Shown here one piece after another: positions 11,916 through 20,492 of a stretch of DNA of 39,705 nt. The stretch's first letter is position 1. The number at the start of each line of letters is the position of its first letter. Source of the DNA: Hyphomicrobiales bacterium (lineage in GTDB: Bacteria; Pseudomonadota; Alphaproteobacteria; Rhizobiales; Xanthobacteraceae); contig JAHFPN010000007.1 of NCBI GenBank assembly GCA_023269635.1, positions 1 through 39,705 of the forward strand, given 5' to 3'. The notes under the pieces are model-generated. The model had not been told where the DNA came from. It ran no database searches and saw only the letters and a program-made list of their open reading frames with translations. Made by a program: the position numbers and the translations under genes.

Positions 11916-13544
11916 TCAGCGCCAGGCGTCGACCGAGGCCATGCCCCGGAGCGCGCCGCTGATCATCTTCCAGGCGCCTTGCGTCTCGCCGCCGGCGACC
12001 ACGATATTGATCTCCTCCGGCTCGAAAATCTGGATGATGTCGTCGGGCTTGGCCCGGAGCCGCGAGGCATAGGGCTCGACGCCCGCGACCGCCCGCGGCC
12101 GGTTCAGATACTGAATCCACTGATTGTCCCAGTATTCGCGCGCCGGCAGCCGCGCGTTCTCCGCGCACCAGTCGATCAGCTTCTGCTTCTTGTCGAAGCC
12201 AAGCTCGGCGAAGCCGCACGCCGCGATCGGGTCGAGCACGAGCAGCGGCGGACTGTATTGTTCAACTGCTGAAAGGCAGCGCCGCATTTTTTCTTGCCAA
12301 GTCGCACGTGGACCATAGCCCGCGTGCGTGTACCAGCCGCCGAAGAAGACGCAGACCGCGCTCTCGTTCGGCTTGAAGCCCTTCTGCACATGCAGCGGCT
12401 CCCACGGACTGCGCTCCTCGGCCTCGGCAAAGGCGGCGCTATAGGCATACCAGTTGCCGAGCGAGCCCATATAGGTCTCGCCCGGCACCGAGCCGCCCTG
12501 CAGGTTTTGCGACAGCAGGCTGTAGGCACGGCCGATCGCGGCGTTGGCGTGATTGTACGGTCCCATCACGCCGATGCCGGAATTCATCCCGATCTCGTTG
12601 CGGATCGGGCCGTTGACGACGGAAATTGTCGCGAACGAATTGGTGCTGCTTGAGCGCGCCGTGACCCCGCTCGCGGCGAGCGCGAGGATCACCGGGAAAT
12701 ATTCCGGCCGTGCCCCGGCCATCACCGCGTTCACCGCCACCTTCTCGACGGTAAATTCCCAGAATTCGCGGAACACCGCGGGCCGCAGCCTGCCCACCAC
12801 CTTGTCTGCCGGCAACTTCGTGCCCTTGAGCATCCGCTCCACGCGCTCCTCGGTCGGCAGCACGACCGGCAGGAAGTCGGTCCAGTGGTTCTCGAAGAAC
12901 AGCCGGTGCAGGTTCTCCGAGCTATCGGGCTCGAGCAGCCGCGGCGTGGTGCGCTCGAAAGAAAGGCCCTGCAAATCTTCCTGATCAAGCGGCTTGGTCA
13001 GGCCCTCGATGACCTCCTGAACGAATGGCCGCTTCGAGATGGGGTCGGCCCCTTCGATATAGCCGCGGAGCTGATCCGGCGTGCGGTCGACCACCGGCTG
13101 CGGCACGAAGCTCTGCCGCATGCGCGGCATGCCGTTGGCGAGCGCCGTCGCGCGCGCCAGCCGCGCGAACACATGCGTGTGCACGGCGACCGTCGGTACG
13201 CCGTCCAGCTCCAGCGCCGCTGCCAACCCGACGACCGTCGGGCTACAGGTGCTTCATAAGCCGACGCCGAGGATCGCCGCGCTGCCATTGGCGGCGATCT
13301 GCTTGCGCATGTCGGTGTCGTCGGCCCAGGTTTCTTTCGGCTTGATGACCCGCGTCTTCACCGACGGCAGATGCTGGCCAAACCAGCGCTGCATCAGGTC
13401 CATGAACACGTCGGAATTGTCGAACAGGCAATCGACCAGGAACACGGTCTTGCCGTCGAGACTCTCGAGTCGCGGCGCCAGCCGCTTGCCCGTTACCTTC
13501 GGCGGATAGCCGCGCGGATCGTGGACCTTCATTCGTTCAGCCAT
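11916..13544 (-). CDS. Selenoprotein with Sec97-Ser-Thr-Cys100 motif, copy B (in-frame TGA read as Sec)
   Basis: A second 542-residue protein, the same length as copy A. By eye roughly four residues in five are the same along the whole protein, with no gaps. The TGA is at 13254-13256, again codon 97, in ILGVGL-Sec-STCSPTVVGLAA. GAGGGAG six bases before the ATG fixes the start. It lies 30 bases after the flavoprotein gene and 143 bases before copy A, all on one strand. The two could form a heteromer or act on different substrates. The family is not one I can name with certainty; function as a selenol/thiol oxidoreductase or reductase component is inferred from U-x-x-C and the neighbours. Without selenium a 96-residue fragment would be made. 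Confidence 0.88.
13224..13245 (-). promoter_or_regulatory. Candidate bacterial SECIS hairpin, copy B
   Basis: Identical to the hairpin of copy A: CCCGAC, loop GGTC, GTCGGG, with the loop 18 bases past the TGA. It is part of a 47-base block (13219-13265) identical to 11447-11493. Confidence 0.85.
13254..13256 (-). other. In-frame TGA codon recoded as selenocysteine (copy B, codon 97)
   Basis: Same context as in copy A (TTA TGA AGC ACC TGT). Protein-like sequence matching copy A continues directly after it. Confidence 0.88.
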
Positions 13545-13574
13545 CGATCACTCCCTCGTTTCGGCGCGCACCGA

Positions 13575-14513
13575 TCATGACGCCCGCCAAGTCCCGTTCT
13601 CCAGGTATTGCTCGGCCGCGATCGCAGCCGTGGTTCCGTCGCCCGCCGCGCTCACCGCGCGGCCGGCGCTGCCGGAACGAACGGTCCCGGCGGCTAGAAT
13701 ACCTTGTTGCTTCGTCCGCATCCATGCGTCCGTTGCGATCCGCCCCGACGCGTCGATATCAAGCAGCCCGTTCGCCACCGCCGTGTTCGGTTTGAGGCCG
13801 ATATAGACGAAGAAGCCCGAAAGCTGAACGTCGGCCTTGGCGCCACTGGCCACATCGCGGGTACGCACGCCGGTCACGGCGCTGTCGCCGAGCACCTCCT
13901 CGACCACAGTATTGAAGCGGATCTCGATCTTGGTGTGCTTGGTCACGCGCTCGCGATAGGCCGCCTGGGCCGAAAGTGCATTGCCGCGATGGACAATGAC
14001 AACGCGCGAGGCGAACTCGGCGAGCGTCAAAGCCTCCTGCAGCGCCGAATCGCCGCCTCCGACCACGCCCACGACGCGACCGCGCAAGAGCGGCGCGTCG
14101 CAGGTCGCGCAGTGGCTCACACCCTTGCCGCGCAGACGCGCCTCGCCCTCGACACCGAGCTCTTTCAGCGTAGTCCCAGTCGCTAGCACGACGGCGCGCG
14201 CCGAATAATCATCGCCCCCGGTCGCGAGCCGCCATTTGCCGTTCTGCGCCTCTAGGGCAGTGAGCGTGACCGCCGCGATCTCCGCGCCAGCGGCCGTCGC
14301 TTGCTCCTGCACCATCGGGCAAAGATCGTAGCCCGGCACGCCGTCGGGAAAGCCGGGATAGCCGTCGATCCGCTCGATGCTCAGGAGATGGCCGCCGAGC
14401 ACGTCGCCGGTCATGACCAGCGTCTTCAACCCAGCGCGCGCCGCGCCCAAGCCTGACGTTAGGCCAGCGATCCCGCCGCCCGCGACGATTAGGTCGAATT
14501 CCTCCTCGGACAT
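13575..14513 (-). CDS. Thioredoxin-reductase-like flavoprotein
   Basis: A two-domain FAD/NAD(P)-binding disulfide oxidoreductase. The FAD site is IVAGGGIAG (about residues 9-17), the redox pair is CATC (Cys135 and Cys138, the E. coli TrxB positions), and the NAD(P) site is GVVGGGDSALQEA. The closing GSAGRAVSAAGDGTTAA is the usual FAD-binding C-terminus. With the ATG at 14513 the protein has 312 residues, the normal size. The frame stays open to an ATG at 14627, but those 38 extra codons are AT-richer than the gene and look non-coding. The selenoprotein gene begins 30 bases downstream, so it most likely reduces, directly or through a thioredoxin, the Sec/Cys pair of those proteins. That partnership is inference. 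Confidence 0.9.
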   Translation of the reverse strand: MSEEEFDLIVAGGGIAGLTSGLGAARAGLKTLVMTGDVLGGHLLSIERIDGYPGFPDGVPGYDLCPMVQEQATAAGAEIAAVTLTALEAQNGKWRLATGGDDYSARAVVLATGTTLKELGVEGEARLRGKGVSHCATCDAPLLRGRVVGVVGGGDSALQEALTLAEFASRVVIVHRGNALSAQAAYRERVTKHTKIEIRFNTVVEEVLGDSAVTGVRTRDVASGAKADVQLSGFFVYIGLKPNTAVANGLLDIDASGRIATDAWMRTKQQGILAAGTVRSGSAGRAVSAAGDGTTAAIAAEQYLENGTWRAS

Positions 14514-14749
14514 TTGCTCGCCGGAAGTTCGTTCACGCGCCGCAAATCTAGCAGCTACCTCGATAAAATCAGCCTGCGACAAGTCGGTCGTCGCAACATT
14601 GACTTCTATCAAAGCAAAGTTGCCCATACCTGTCGATAGAGTTCGTCTCGACTGACCGTTACGGGTTGGCTCGGTTTTTCTTCGGCGATGGAACTACTCC
14701 GTGTTGCTCATTTGATGACGCAGGGGCTTGTGTGATCCCTGTTAGGATT

Positions 14750-15400
14750 CCAGAGTGACAAAAATTCCCAGTTTCGAATATTTCTTCCGTGTTCCACTCA
14801 AGAAAATTCCCTGTTCGCTGAGCTAGGGAATCGTTGAGCAAGCCTTTGATTTACGTGGGGTGCCCGCAACGAAGACTCGCGGATCAGGGATCGGATTGGA
14901 AAAATTCCCTGTAATTCGCCGGTTATCAGGGAATTCGACCGGTGAGACCGGTTCGCAGCAGACTGCTTCCTCCGCCAGAAGCACTGCAAACTATTCAAAG
15001 ACGTCGCGTTTTTCGAATTGAACAAGAATATTGTACAGCTGCGGCAAGCCGTATTTTGGAAACGAGCCGCTGCTTTCTGTATTGGGCCAGACCAATTCCG
15101 CCTAAGTCAAAGACATGAGAGCAGAAACTCGGTGAGGAATAGTTTCGACCTCGGATCGGGTGTGCGGCCGGGCTCTCCTGCTATTCGGCCTTACCTTCAG
15201 GTTCGTTTAGTTGGCGGAGAATGTTGGAAACCAGAGTACCGCGACCGTTCGGAGGCGGAGTTCGCAGTCTCGACTGCGGTGTTCTCCGCTGTTCTCGATA
15301 AGATTTCCTTTTCGGCCGAATTGGGAATTGACCCCAGGCGCGGACGGTTGCCGTAGGAAAGGCGCGGGATTTTCTCGGCTCTGTGCGCACAAGTAAGTTA
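14750..15400. repeat. Dispersed intergenic repeat, copy 2 (within gene-free gap 14514-15468)
   Basis: Bases 14877-14978 closely match 4886-4986. Upstream, 14805-14870 also resembles 4795-4865 (aaattccctgttc ... tagggaat). A different piece at 15290-15390 has related words (gatttcctttt, gggaattgacc, ggattttctcggct). Short frames here, including one at 15018-15356, look like repeat sequence. Bases 14514-14640 form the leader of the flavoprotein gene; I see no convincing promoter. Confidence 0.7.
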
Positions 15401-15468
15401 GGAGTGGACAGGAATTCGGCACGCCATGGGTCGGTCGGCCGGGCCGTCGCTTCCGGTCGTCGTTCACC

Positions 15469-17205
15469 TTATCGATCCTGAATCGCTCGGGCCTGGCTGC
15501 GGAGGACATATTTCTGGATCTTGCCGGTCGCCGTGGTCGGCAACGGTCCGAACACCACCGTCTTCGGCGTCTTGAAGTGCGCCAGCTGCTCGCGACAGAA
15601 GGCGACGATCTCCTCGGCCGTTGCGCTCGCGCCCGGCCTGAGCTGCACGAAGGCGCATGGCGTCTCGCCCCACTTTTCGTCGGGACGCGCCACCACGGCG
15701 GCGAGCTGCACGGCCGGATGCCTGTAGAGCGCGATCTCCACTTCGACGCTCGAGATGTTCTCGCCGCCGGAGATGATGATGTCCTTCGCGCGATCCTTGA
15801 TCTCGACGTAGCGGTCGGGATGCTCGACCGCGAGATCGCCGCTGTGCATCCAGCCGCCGCGGAAAGCCTCCGCGGTGGCCTTGGGCTCCTTCAGGTAGCC
15901 GAGCATCACCGTGTTGCCGCGGATCATGATCTCGCCGATGGTCTTGCCGTCGCGCGGCACGGGCTCGAGCGTTTTTGGATCGGCTACCATGTGGCCCTCA
16001 ACCACCGGATAGCGCACGCCTTGGCGCGCGGTCAGCGCCGCGCGTTCCTCGAGCGGCATCGCGGACCAGTCGTCCTGAGGCACACACAACGTCGAGGGAC
16101 CCTGTAGTTCGGTCATGCCGTAGATGTGCGTGACGCGGAAGCCGAGTTCTTCCATCCCCTTGATCACCTTGGCCGGCGGTGGCGAGCCGCCGGTCTGGAT
16201 ATCGACGATATGGTTGAACTTGCGCCGCTGTTCCGGCGGTGCGCTGATCAGCATGTTGAGCACGGTCGGCGCGCCACACATATGGGTGACGCCGTACTCG
16301 GCGATCATCGAGAAAATCAGGGCGGGATCCACCTTGCGAAGGCACACGTGGGTTCCGCCCATGGCCGTGACCGACCAGGGGAAGCACCAGCCGTTGCAAT
16401 GGAACATCGGCAGCGTCCACAGATAGGTCGGCCGCGGCGGCAGCGGCCAGGCCATGATGTTCCCCACCGCCTCCAGGAACGTGCCGCGGTGGTGGTAGAC
16501 CACTCCCTTGGGATTGCCGGTGGTGCCGGAGGTGTAGTTGAGCGCGATGGCGCCGCTTTCGTCGGCCACCGGCTTCCCCGCGAACGCTGGATCACCGCTC
16601 GCGATGAAATTCTCGTATTCGATTTGACCGAGCCGTTCGCCGGGGCCCGTGTAGAGCGGGTCGTCGACGTCGATGACCAGCGGCTTGCGCGTCAACTTGG
16701 CAAGCGCAGGGCCGACCTGCGCGGCGAACTCGCGGTCAGTGATCAGCGCCTTGGCCTCGCCGTGCTCGAGGACGTAGGCGATGGTCGCCGCGTCGAGGCG
16801 CGTATTGATGGTGTTCAGCACCGCGCCGAGCAGCGGCACGCCGAAGTGCGCCTCGATCATCGCCGGCACATTCGGCAGCATCGCCGAGACCGTATCTCCG
16901 GCCCCGATGCCGCGGCGTGCGAGGGCCGAGGCCAAGCGCCGCACCCGCTCGTGGAGCTGGCGATAGGAGACGCGCCGCTCCCCGTGGATGACGGCGACGC
17001 GCTCGGGGTGAATCTCCGCGCTGCGCGGCAGAAATGAGATTGGGGTCAGCGGCGCAAAATTGGCTGGGTTCGGCGTGAGCGCGGCAAACAAGCTGTTGTT
17101 CGCCCGCCTAGCGGCAAGCCGAAGGCTCGCTGCGCGTTTGGCGGCGCGCGCCTGCTGGCTCTGCCGCGGCGATTTGCGCCTCGTTGACTTCTTTCGCTTG
17201 CGCAT
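15469..17205 (-). CDS. AMP-forming acyl-CoA synthetase (medium/long-chain or aromatic type) with basic N-terminal extension
   Basis: A 578-residue ANL-superfamily ligase that activates a carboxylic acid to its CoA thioester. The P-loop motif is NYTSGTTGNPKGV, the A5-type motif IYGMTELQGP, the hinge region GWMHSGDLAVEHPDRYVEIKDR-like, and the catalytic lysine lies in TATGKIQK near the C-terminus. The ATG at 17205 follows a GGAGG nine bases upstream. The first 37 residues are very rich in Lys and Arg (KRKKSTRRKSPRQ), after which the usual family start (NPANFAPLTPISFLPR) begins. It is divergent from the livK-type transporter operon, so the transported compound may be its substrate. The exact acid is unknown. 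Confidence 0.9.
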   Translation of the reverse strand: MRKRKKSTRRKSPRQSQQARAAKRAASLRLAARRANNSLFAALTPNPANFAPLTPISFLPRSAEIHPERVAVIHGERRVSYRQLHERVRRLASALARRGIGAGDTVSAMLPNVPAMIEAHFGVPLLGAVLNTINTRLDAATIAYVLEHGEAKALITDREFAAQVGPALAKLTRKPLVIDVDDPLYTGPGERLGQIEYENFIASGDPAFAGKPVADESGAIALNYTSGTTGNPKGVVYHHRGTFLEAVGNIMAWPLPPRPTYLWTLPMFHCNGWCFPWSVTAMGGTHVCLRKVDPALIFSMIAEYGVTHMCGAPTVLNMLISAPPEQRRKFNHIVDIQTGGSPPPAKVIKGMEELGFRVTHIYGMTELQGPSTLCVPQDDWSAMPLEERAALTARQGVRYPVVEGHMVADPKTLEPVPRDGKTIGEIMIRGNTVMLGYLKEPKATAEAFRGGWMHSGDLAVEHPDRYVEIKDRAKDIIISGGENISSVEVEIALYRHPAVQLAAVVARPDEKWGETPCAFVQLRPGASATAEEIVAFCREQLAHFKTPKTVVFGPLPTTATGKIQKYVLRSQARAIQDR

Positions 17206-17387
17206 TGTGCATTTCCTCCCCTGCTGGCCGCATTCTACGTCCACTTTACCCCTCGGCCAGCTCTGCCAGAGCGGGGCCCAAGCCGCGTGCGACCAGCGCC
17301 GAATGTGCTAGAGTGAGCCAAGCTTGGCACCGGCCGCAAAGAGCTGGGCCCTGTCGGAACGCTCAATTCTTCAAGGGAGGGAAGACC
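17206..17387. promoter_or_regulatory. Divergent promoter region between acyl-CoA ligase and transporter operon
   Basis: This 182-base gap must hold the promoters of both divergent units. An interrupted inverted repeat ctggccg (17224-17230) / cggccag (17254-17260) could be an operator. No -35/-10 pair stands out. GGGAGGGA before 17388 is the ribosome-binding site of the binding-protein gene. Confidence 0.35.
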
Positions 17388-18587
17388 ATGCTGAAGAAAT
17401 ACGTCGCGCTTGCCGCGGTGGTGGGCGCCATGGCTGCGTTGGCCGTTGCTACGCCGTCGCCGGCGCAAGAACGCACCGTCAAGATCACCGCGTTCGGCGC
17501 CAAGTCCGGCGTCGTACGCGTCTTCGGCATCAACAGCGAGGCGGCGCTGAAGGCAGCGGCCGAAGTGATCAACACCGCCGGCGGCGTTACGCTTGGCGAC
17601 GGCACTAAGGCCAAGTTCGCCATCGAATTCTTGGACGACCGCTGCAATGCTGAGGAGGGTATTTCGGTCATCCGCCGCATCGCCTCGACCGATGCCTTCA
17701 TCGCGGTTGGGCCGACCTGCTCGAACGTCGCGGAATCGCTGTTCGGCATCCTGCAGAAGAAGGTGGGGGATACCTCCGACACCGGTTTGCAGTTCCCGAT
17801 TATCGCCGACGTGGCCGCGAAAGGCGGTCTCGCCAAGATATCCGAATGGTCATTCCGAAACGTGCCGAGCGAATTCGAGATGTACAAGTCTCTATTCGCC
17901 TGGCTCAAGACCCAGCATCCGAACCTGAAAACCATCTGGGGTGGCGTCGAGAAGGATTTCGCGCATTCGAACGCCACCTTCGGCGTGATAAAGCAGCAAG
18001 CCGAGGTCAACGGCTTCCAGATTCTCGGCCAAAGCGAGTGGCTGCTCGCTGACACGACCTTCTCCACCCAGGTGCGCGAGATGAAGAGGGCGAACCCCGA
18101 GATCGTCGCGATCTCGGCGCATCCGTTCACGACCTGCGGCGTGCTCAAGGAGATGGAACGTCAGGGCGTGAAGCCGAAGTTGCTGATCGGGCTTACCTCC
18201 TCGTCGAGCATCGAGACGCTGCAGGGCTGTGCCAAGCAGGCGGAAGGGATCATCATCCCGACGAGTTTCGCTCCGGTCACGCCTGAAGCGGCCAAGGCGG
18301 CCGAGCTGGTGGCCAAGTTTGGTGGCAGCGCCGATCTGCACAGCGCTGCGGCCTACGAAATCATGTTCATCCTCAAGGACGTGATCGAGAAGCAGAAGAT
18401 CATGGCCCGACCCGACACGGTAGCGGCCGACCGGGTGAAGATGCGTGAGGGTCTCGCCGCCCTGAAGGAGACCAATGGTCTGCTCGGCAAGATCGGCCGC
18501 ACCGCCGATCGCGAGGCGATCAAGCCCTTCCTCTACGTCCATGCCAAAGATGGCAAGTGGCAGGTGCTGTTCAAACCCTCGTCCTGA
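17388..18587 (+). CDS. livK: HAAT-family ABC transporter substrate-binding protein (system 1)
   Basis: A 399-residue periplasmic binding protein of the Leu/Ile/Val-binding (peripla_BP_6) fold. A signal peptide is clear (MLKKYVALAAVVGAMAALAV, cleavage probably after PSPAQA/E near residue 26). The mature part has the family features of an N-terminal AAEVINTAGGV segment and a long two-lobed body. GGGAGG ahead of the ATG at 17388 fixes the start. It heads an operon of permeases and ATPases. The symbol denotes the family; members bind amino acids, amides, urea or aromatic acids, and the neighbouring acyl-CoA ligase hints at a carboxylic acid. Confidence 0.9.
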   Translation: MLKKYVALAAVVGAMAALAVATPSPAQERTVKITAFGAKSGVVRVFGINSEAALKAAAEVINTAGGVTLGDGTKAKFAIEFLDDRCNAEEGISVIRRIASTDAFIAVGPTCSNVAESLFGILQKKVGDTSDTGLQFPIIADVAAKGGLAKISEWSFRNVPSEFEMYKSLFAWLKTQHPNLKTIWGGVEKDFAHSNATFGVIKQQAEVNGFQILGQSEWLLADTTFSTQVREMKRANPEIVAISAHPFTTCGVLKEMERQGVKPKLLIGLTSSSSIETLQGCAKQAEGIIIPTSFAPVTPEAAKAAELVAKFGGSADLHSAAAYEIMFILKDVIEKQKIMARPDTVAADRVKMREGLAALKETNGLLGKIGRTADREAIKPFLYVHAKDGKWQVLFKPSS

Positions 18588-18603
18588 TCTCCGGCAAAGA
18601 CAA

Positions 18604-18633
18604 TGGCGGACCATGCTAGGCCGTGGTCCGCCA
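18604..18633 (+). terminator. Intercistronic stem-loop between livK and livH, system 1
   Basis: Arms tggcggacca and tggtccgcca give ten perfect pairs around a ten-base loop, 16 bases after the livK stop. There is no T-run, so it is more likely a 3' stabiliser or partial attenuator that leaves more binding protein than permease. Confidence 0.65.
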
Positions 18634-18677
18634 CGTTTGCCGGTCCGCTCCCGTAACACTCCGGCCGGGGTGCCGAC

Positions 18678-19568
18678 GTGGACTTTCTCGACCTCATCGA
18701 CGCGCTTCAGTCGCTCGCGGACGGCGTCCTGTTCGGTGCGACCTACGCCCTGCTGGGAATCGGATTCACGCTGATCTTCGGCGTAATGCACAAGATCAAT
18801 CTTTCCTTCGCGGCCGCCTCGATCGGCGCCGCCTACGCGAGCCTCCTGATCCTCGCCGGGGTCAAGGCGCCGCCGGCGCTGGTGTTCTTGGCCGCCGCCG
18901 GCTGCGGCGGGGTTATCGGTGGGCTCGTTTATCTCATCGGCTTTCGCTTCATTCCGCTCGCCAATCCGCTGGCGACGCTGATGTCGACGGTGGGACTCTT
19001 GCTCCTGATCGACGAGATCATTGTGCATACGACGGCGGGCGTGCCGCTGAACTATCCGGCGCTGTTCTCCGACGTGATCATCCGGGCCGGGCCGTTCAAT
19101 CTGCGCGGCGATTTGATGTTCGTGTTTCTGCTCGGCTGCCTGTGCATGGTGCTGCTGCTGATGCTGCTGTACCGCACGCGGCTCGGCCTTGCGACGCGGG
19201 CCATGTCGCAGCAGCCGGTGGCGGCGGAGCTGTGCGGCATTAGCAATACCAAAGTGAATATCCTCACCTTCGTGACCACCGGCATCGTGGGCGGCATTGC
19301 CGGCGCCATGATCGGCGCGGCCATCGGAATGCTCTCGCCCCTCCTGTCGCTGCCGCTCACTGTCAAGGGGCTGATCGTGACCGTGATCGGCGGCCTCGGC
19401 AGCATCCCGGGCGCGATTATCGCCGGCCTGCTGGTCGGCGGGCTCGAGAACCTGTTCCAGTACTGGCGCGGCGTGTCGGAGCGCGATCTGTACATCATGC
19501 TCCTTCTGTTCGTGTTCCTCGTCTTCCGGCCGGGCGGGCTGTTCGCGCCCGCGACGGCACGCGACTGA
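18678..19568 (+). CDS. livH: HAAT-family ABC transporter permease, LivH type (system 1, first pair)
   Basis: A 296-residue inner-membrane permease. The N-terminus has ADGVLFGATYALLGIGFTLIFGVMHKINLSF-like wording (about residues 17-46), and the cytoplasmic loop RTRLGLATRAMSQQPVAAELCGI contacts the ATPase. The conserved GLIVTVIGGLGSIPGAIIAGLLVG follows near the C-terminus. Eight or so hydrophobic stretches fit the family. It starts with GTG at 18678, 90 bases after the livK stop and past the stem-loop. It pairs with the LivM-type permease encoded next. Confidence 0.9.
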   Translation: MDFLDLIDALQSLADGVLFGATYALLGIGFTLIFGVMHKINLSFAAASIGAAYASLLILAGVKAPPALVFLAAAGCGGVIGGLVYLIGFRFIPLANPLATLMSTVGLLLLIDEIIVHTTAGVPLNYPALFSDVIIRAGPFNLRGDLMFVFLLGCLCMVLLLMLLYRTRLGLATRAMSQQPVAAELCGISNTKVNILTFVTTGIVGGIAGAMIGAAIGMLSPLLSLPLTVKGLIVTVIGGLGSIPGAIIAGLLVGGLENLFQYWRGVSERDLYIMLLLFVFLVFRPGGLFAPATARD

Positions 19569-19580
19569 GCGGGGCGCGCG

Positions 19581-20492
19581 ATGGATTTCTATCTCGGTCT
19601 GATCCAGATCATCGGCGTCCACACCCTGCTCGGGCTCTCGGCCTATTGTGTGCTGCACACCGGCCAAGTGAGCCTCGCGCAAGCCGGTTTCTTCGCCGTA
19701 GGCGCGTATGTTGCCGGCATGCTCACGGTGCTCGCACACTGGCCGATTGTGCCGGCTCTGCTTGTTGCGGGCGTGGTCGCCGGTTCGCTGGCCTGTGCCG
19801 TGGGCTTCCCGGCGTTGCGCGTGAAAGGGCTGATGCTCGTGGTGGCCACGGCGGCGTTCGGCGAAGCCGTCCGTCTGTTTTTCTTCAATTTCAACTATCA
19901 GCTGGAGCGCGGCGGGTTCCATATCGGGCCACACGGCGGCGAGGGCTTCCGTCAGATTCGCTACTTCCCCGAGTATGGCTGGTCGACGCTCGAAGTCGCG
20001 GCCTTCATCTGGGTGGTGGTGGTGCTGACCATGGCTGCCCTGTGGTGGATGGACCGTTCGCGCGCCGGGGCAGTGCTGCGCGCTGTGGGCGAGGACGAAG
20101 TCGCCGCGCAGAGCAGCGGCATCAACGTGACGGTAGTGAAGGTATCTGCCATGACAGTGGGTGGCGTTATCGCCGGCATTGGCGGTGGCATATTCGCCCA
20201 CTACACCACCCACATCGAGCACATCCAGTTCGGCATCGTGCTGGCGACCTTCGCCGTCGCCTATCCGATCCTGGGCGGGCTTTCCAACGTGTTCGGCACG
20301 CTGATCGCCGTCATTTTCATCCAGGGTTTTCTCATCGAGGGCCTGCGCTTCATGGGGGATTGGCGCAATTTGCTGTTCGGCGGCCTGATCGTGCTCGCCA
20401 TGAACGTTCGCCCGCGCGGGCTGATCGACGCCGGCACGATCACCTTGGTCAAGCGACTGGTGTTCCGCAGCAAGGAACGCGCCAGTGCTTGA
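19581..20492 (+). CDS. livM: HAAT-family ABC transporter permease, LivM type (system 1, first pair)
   Basis: A 303-residue permease with the LivM opening LSAYCVLHTGQVSLAQAGFFAVGAYVAG, the coupling loop DRSRAGAVLRAVGEDEVAAQSSGINV, and the GGIFAHYT...YPILGGLSNVFGTLIAV region. It starts 12 bases after the livH stop. Its 3' end overlaps the ATPase gene by eight bases, so the genes are translationally coupled. It forms the channel together with the LivH-type partner. Confidence 0.9.
   Translation: MDFYLGLIQIIGVHTLLGLSAYCVLHTGQVSLAQAGFFAVGAYVAGMLTVLAHWPIVPALLVAGVVAGSLACAVGFPALRVKGLMLVVATAAFGEAVRLFFFNFNYQLERGGFHIGPHGGEGFRQIRYFPEYGWSTLEVAAFIWVVVVLTMAALWWMDRSRAGAVLRAVGEDEVAAQSSGINVTVVKVSAMTVGGVIAGIGGGIFAHYTTHIEHIQFGIVLATFAVAYPILGGLSNVFGTLIAVIFIQGFLIEGLRFMGDWRNLLFGGLIVLAMNVRPRGLIDAGTITLVKRLVFRSKERASA

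Noticed and set aside
10144-13544. Reading the two TGA-split genes as pseudogenes or sequencing errors
   Set aside because: The same codon is affected in both copies, the frame is unchanged on either side, a SECIS-like hairpin follows, and the full Sec machinery is adjacent.
14514-14627. N-terminal extension of the thioredoxin-reductase-like gene to the ATG at 14627
   Set aside because: The added 38 codons are AT-richer than the gene and would exceed the family's usual length; kept only as an alternative start.
15018-15356. A 112-codon open frame in the gap before the acyl-CoA ligase
   Set aside because: Sequence looks repeat-derived, without a ribosome-binding site or protein-like pattern.
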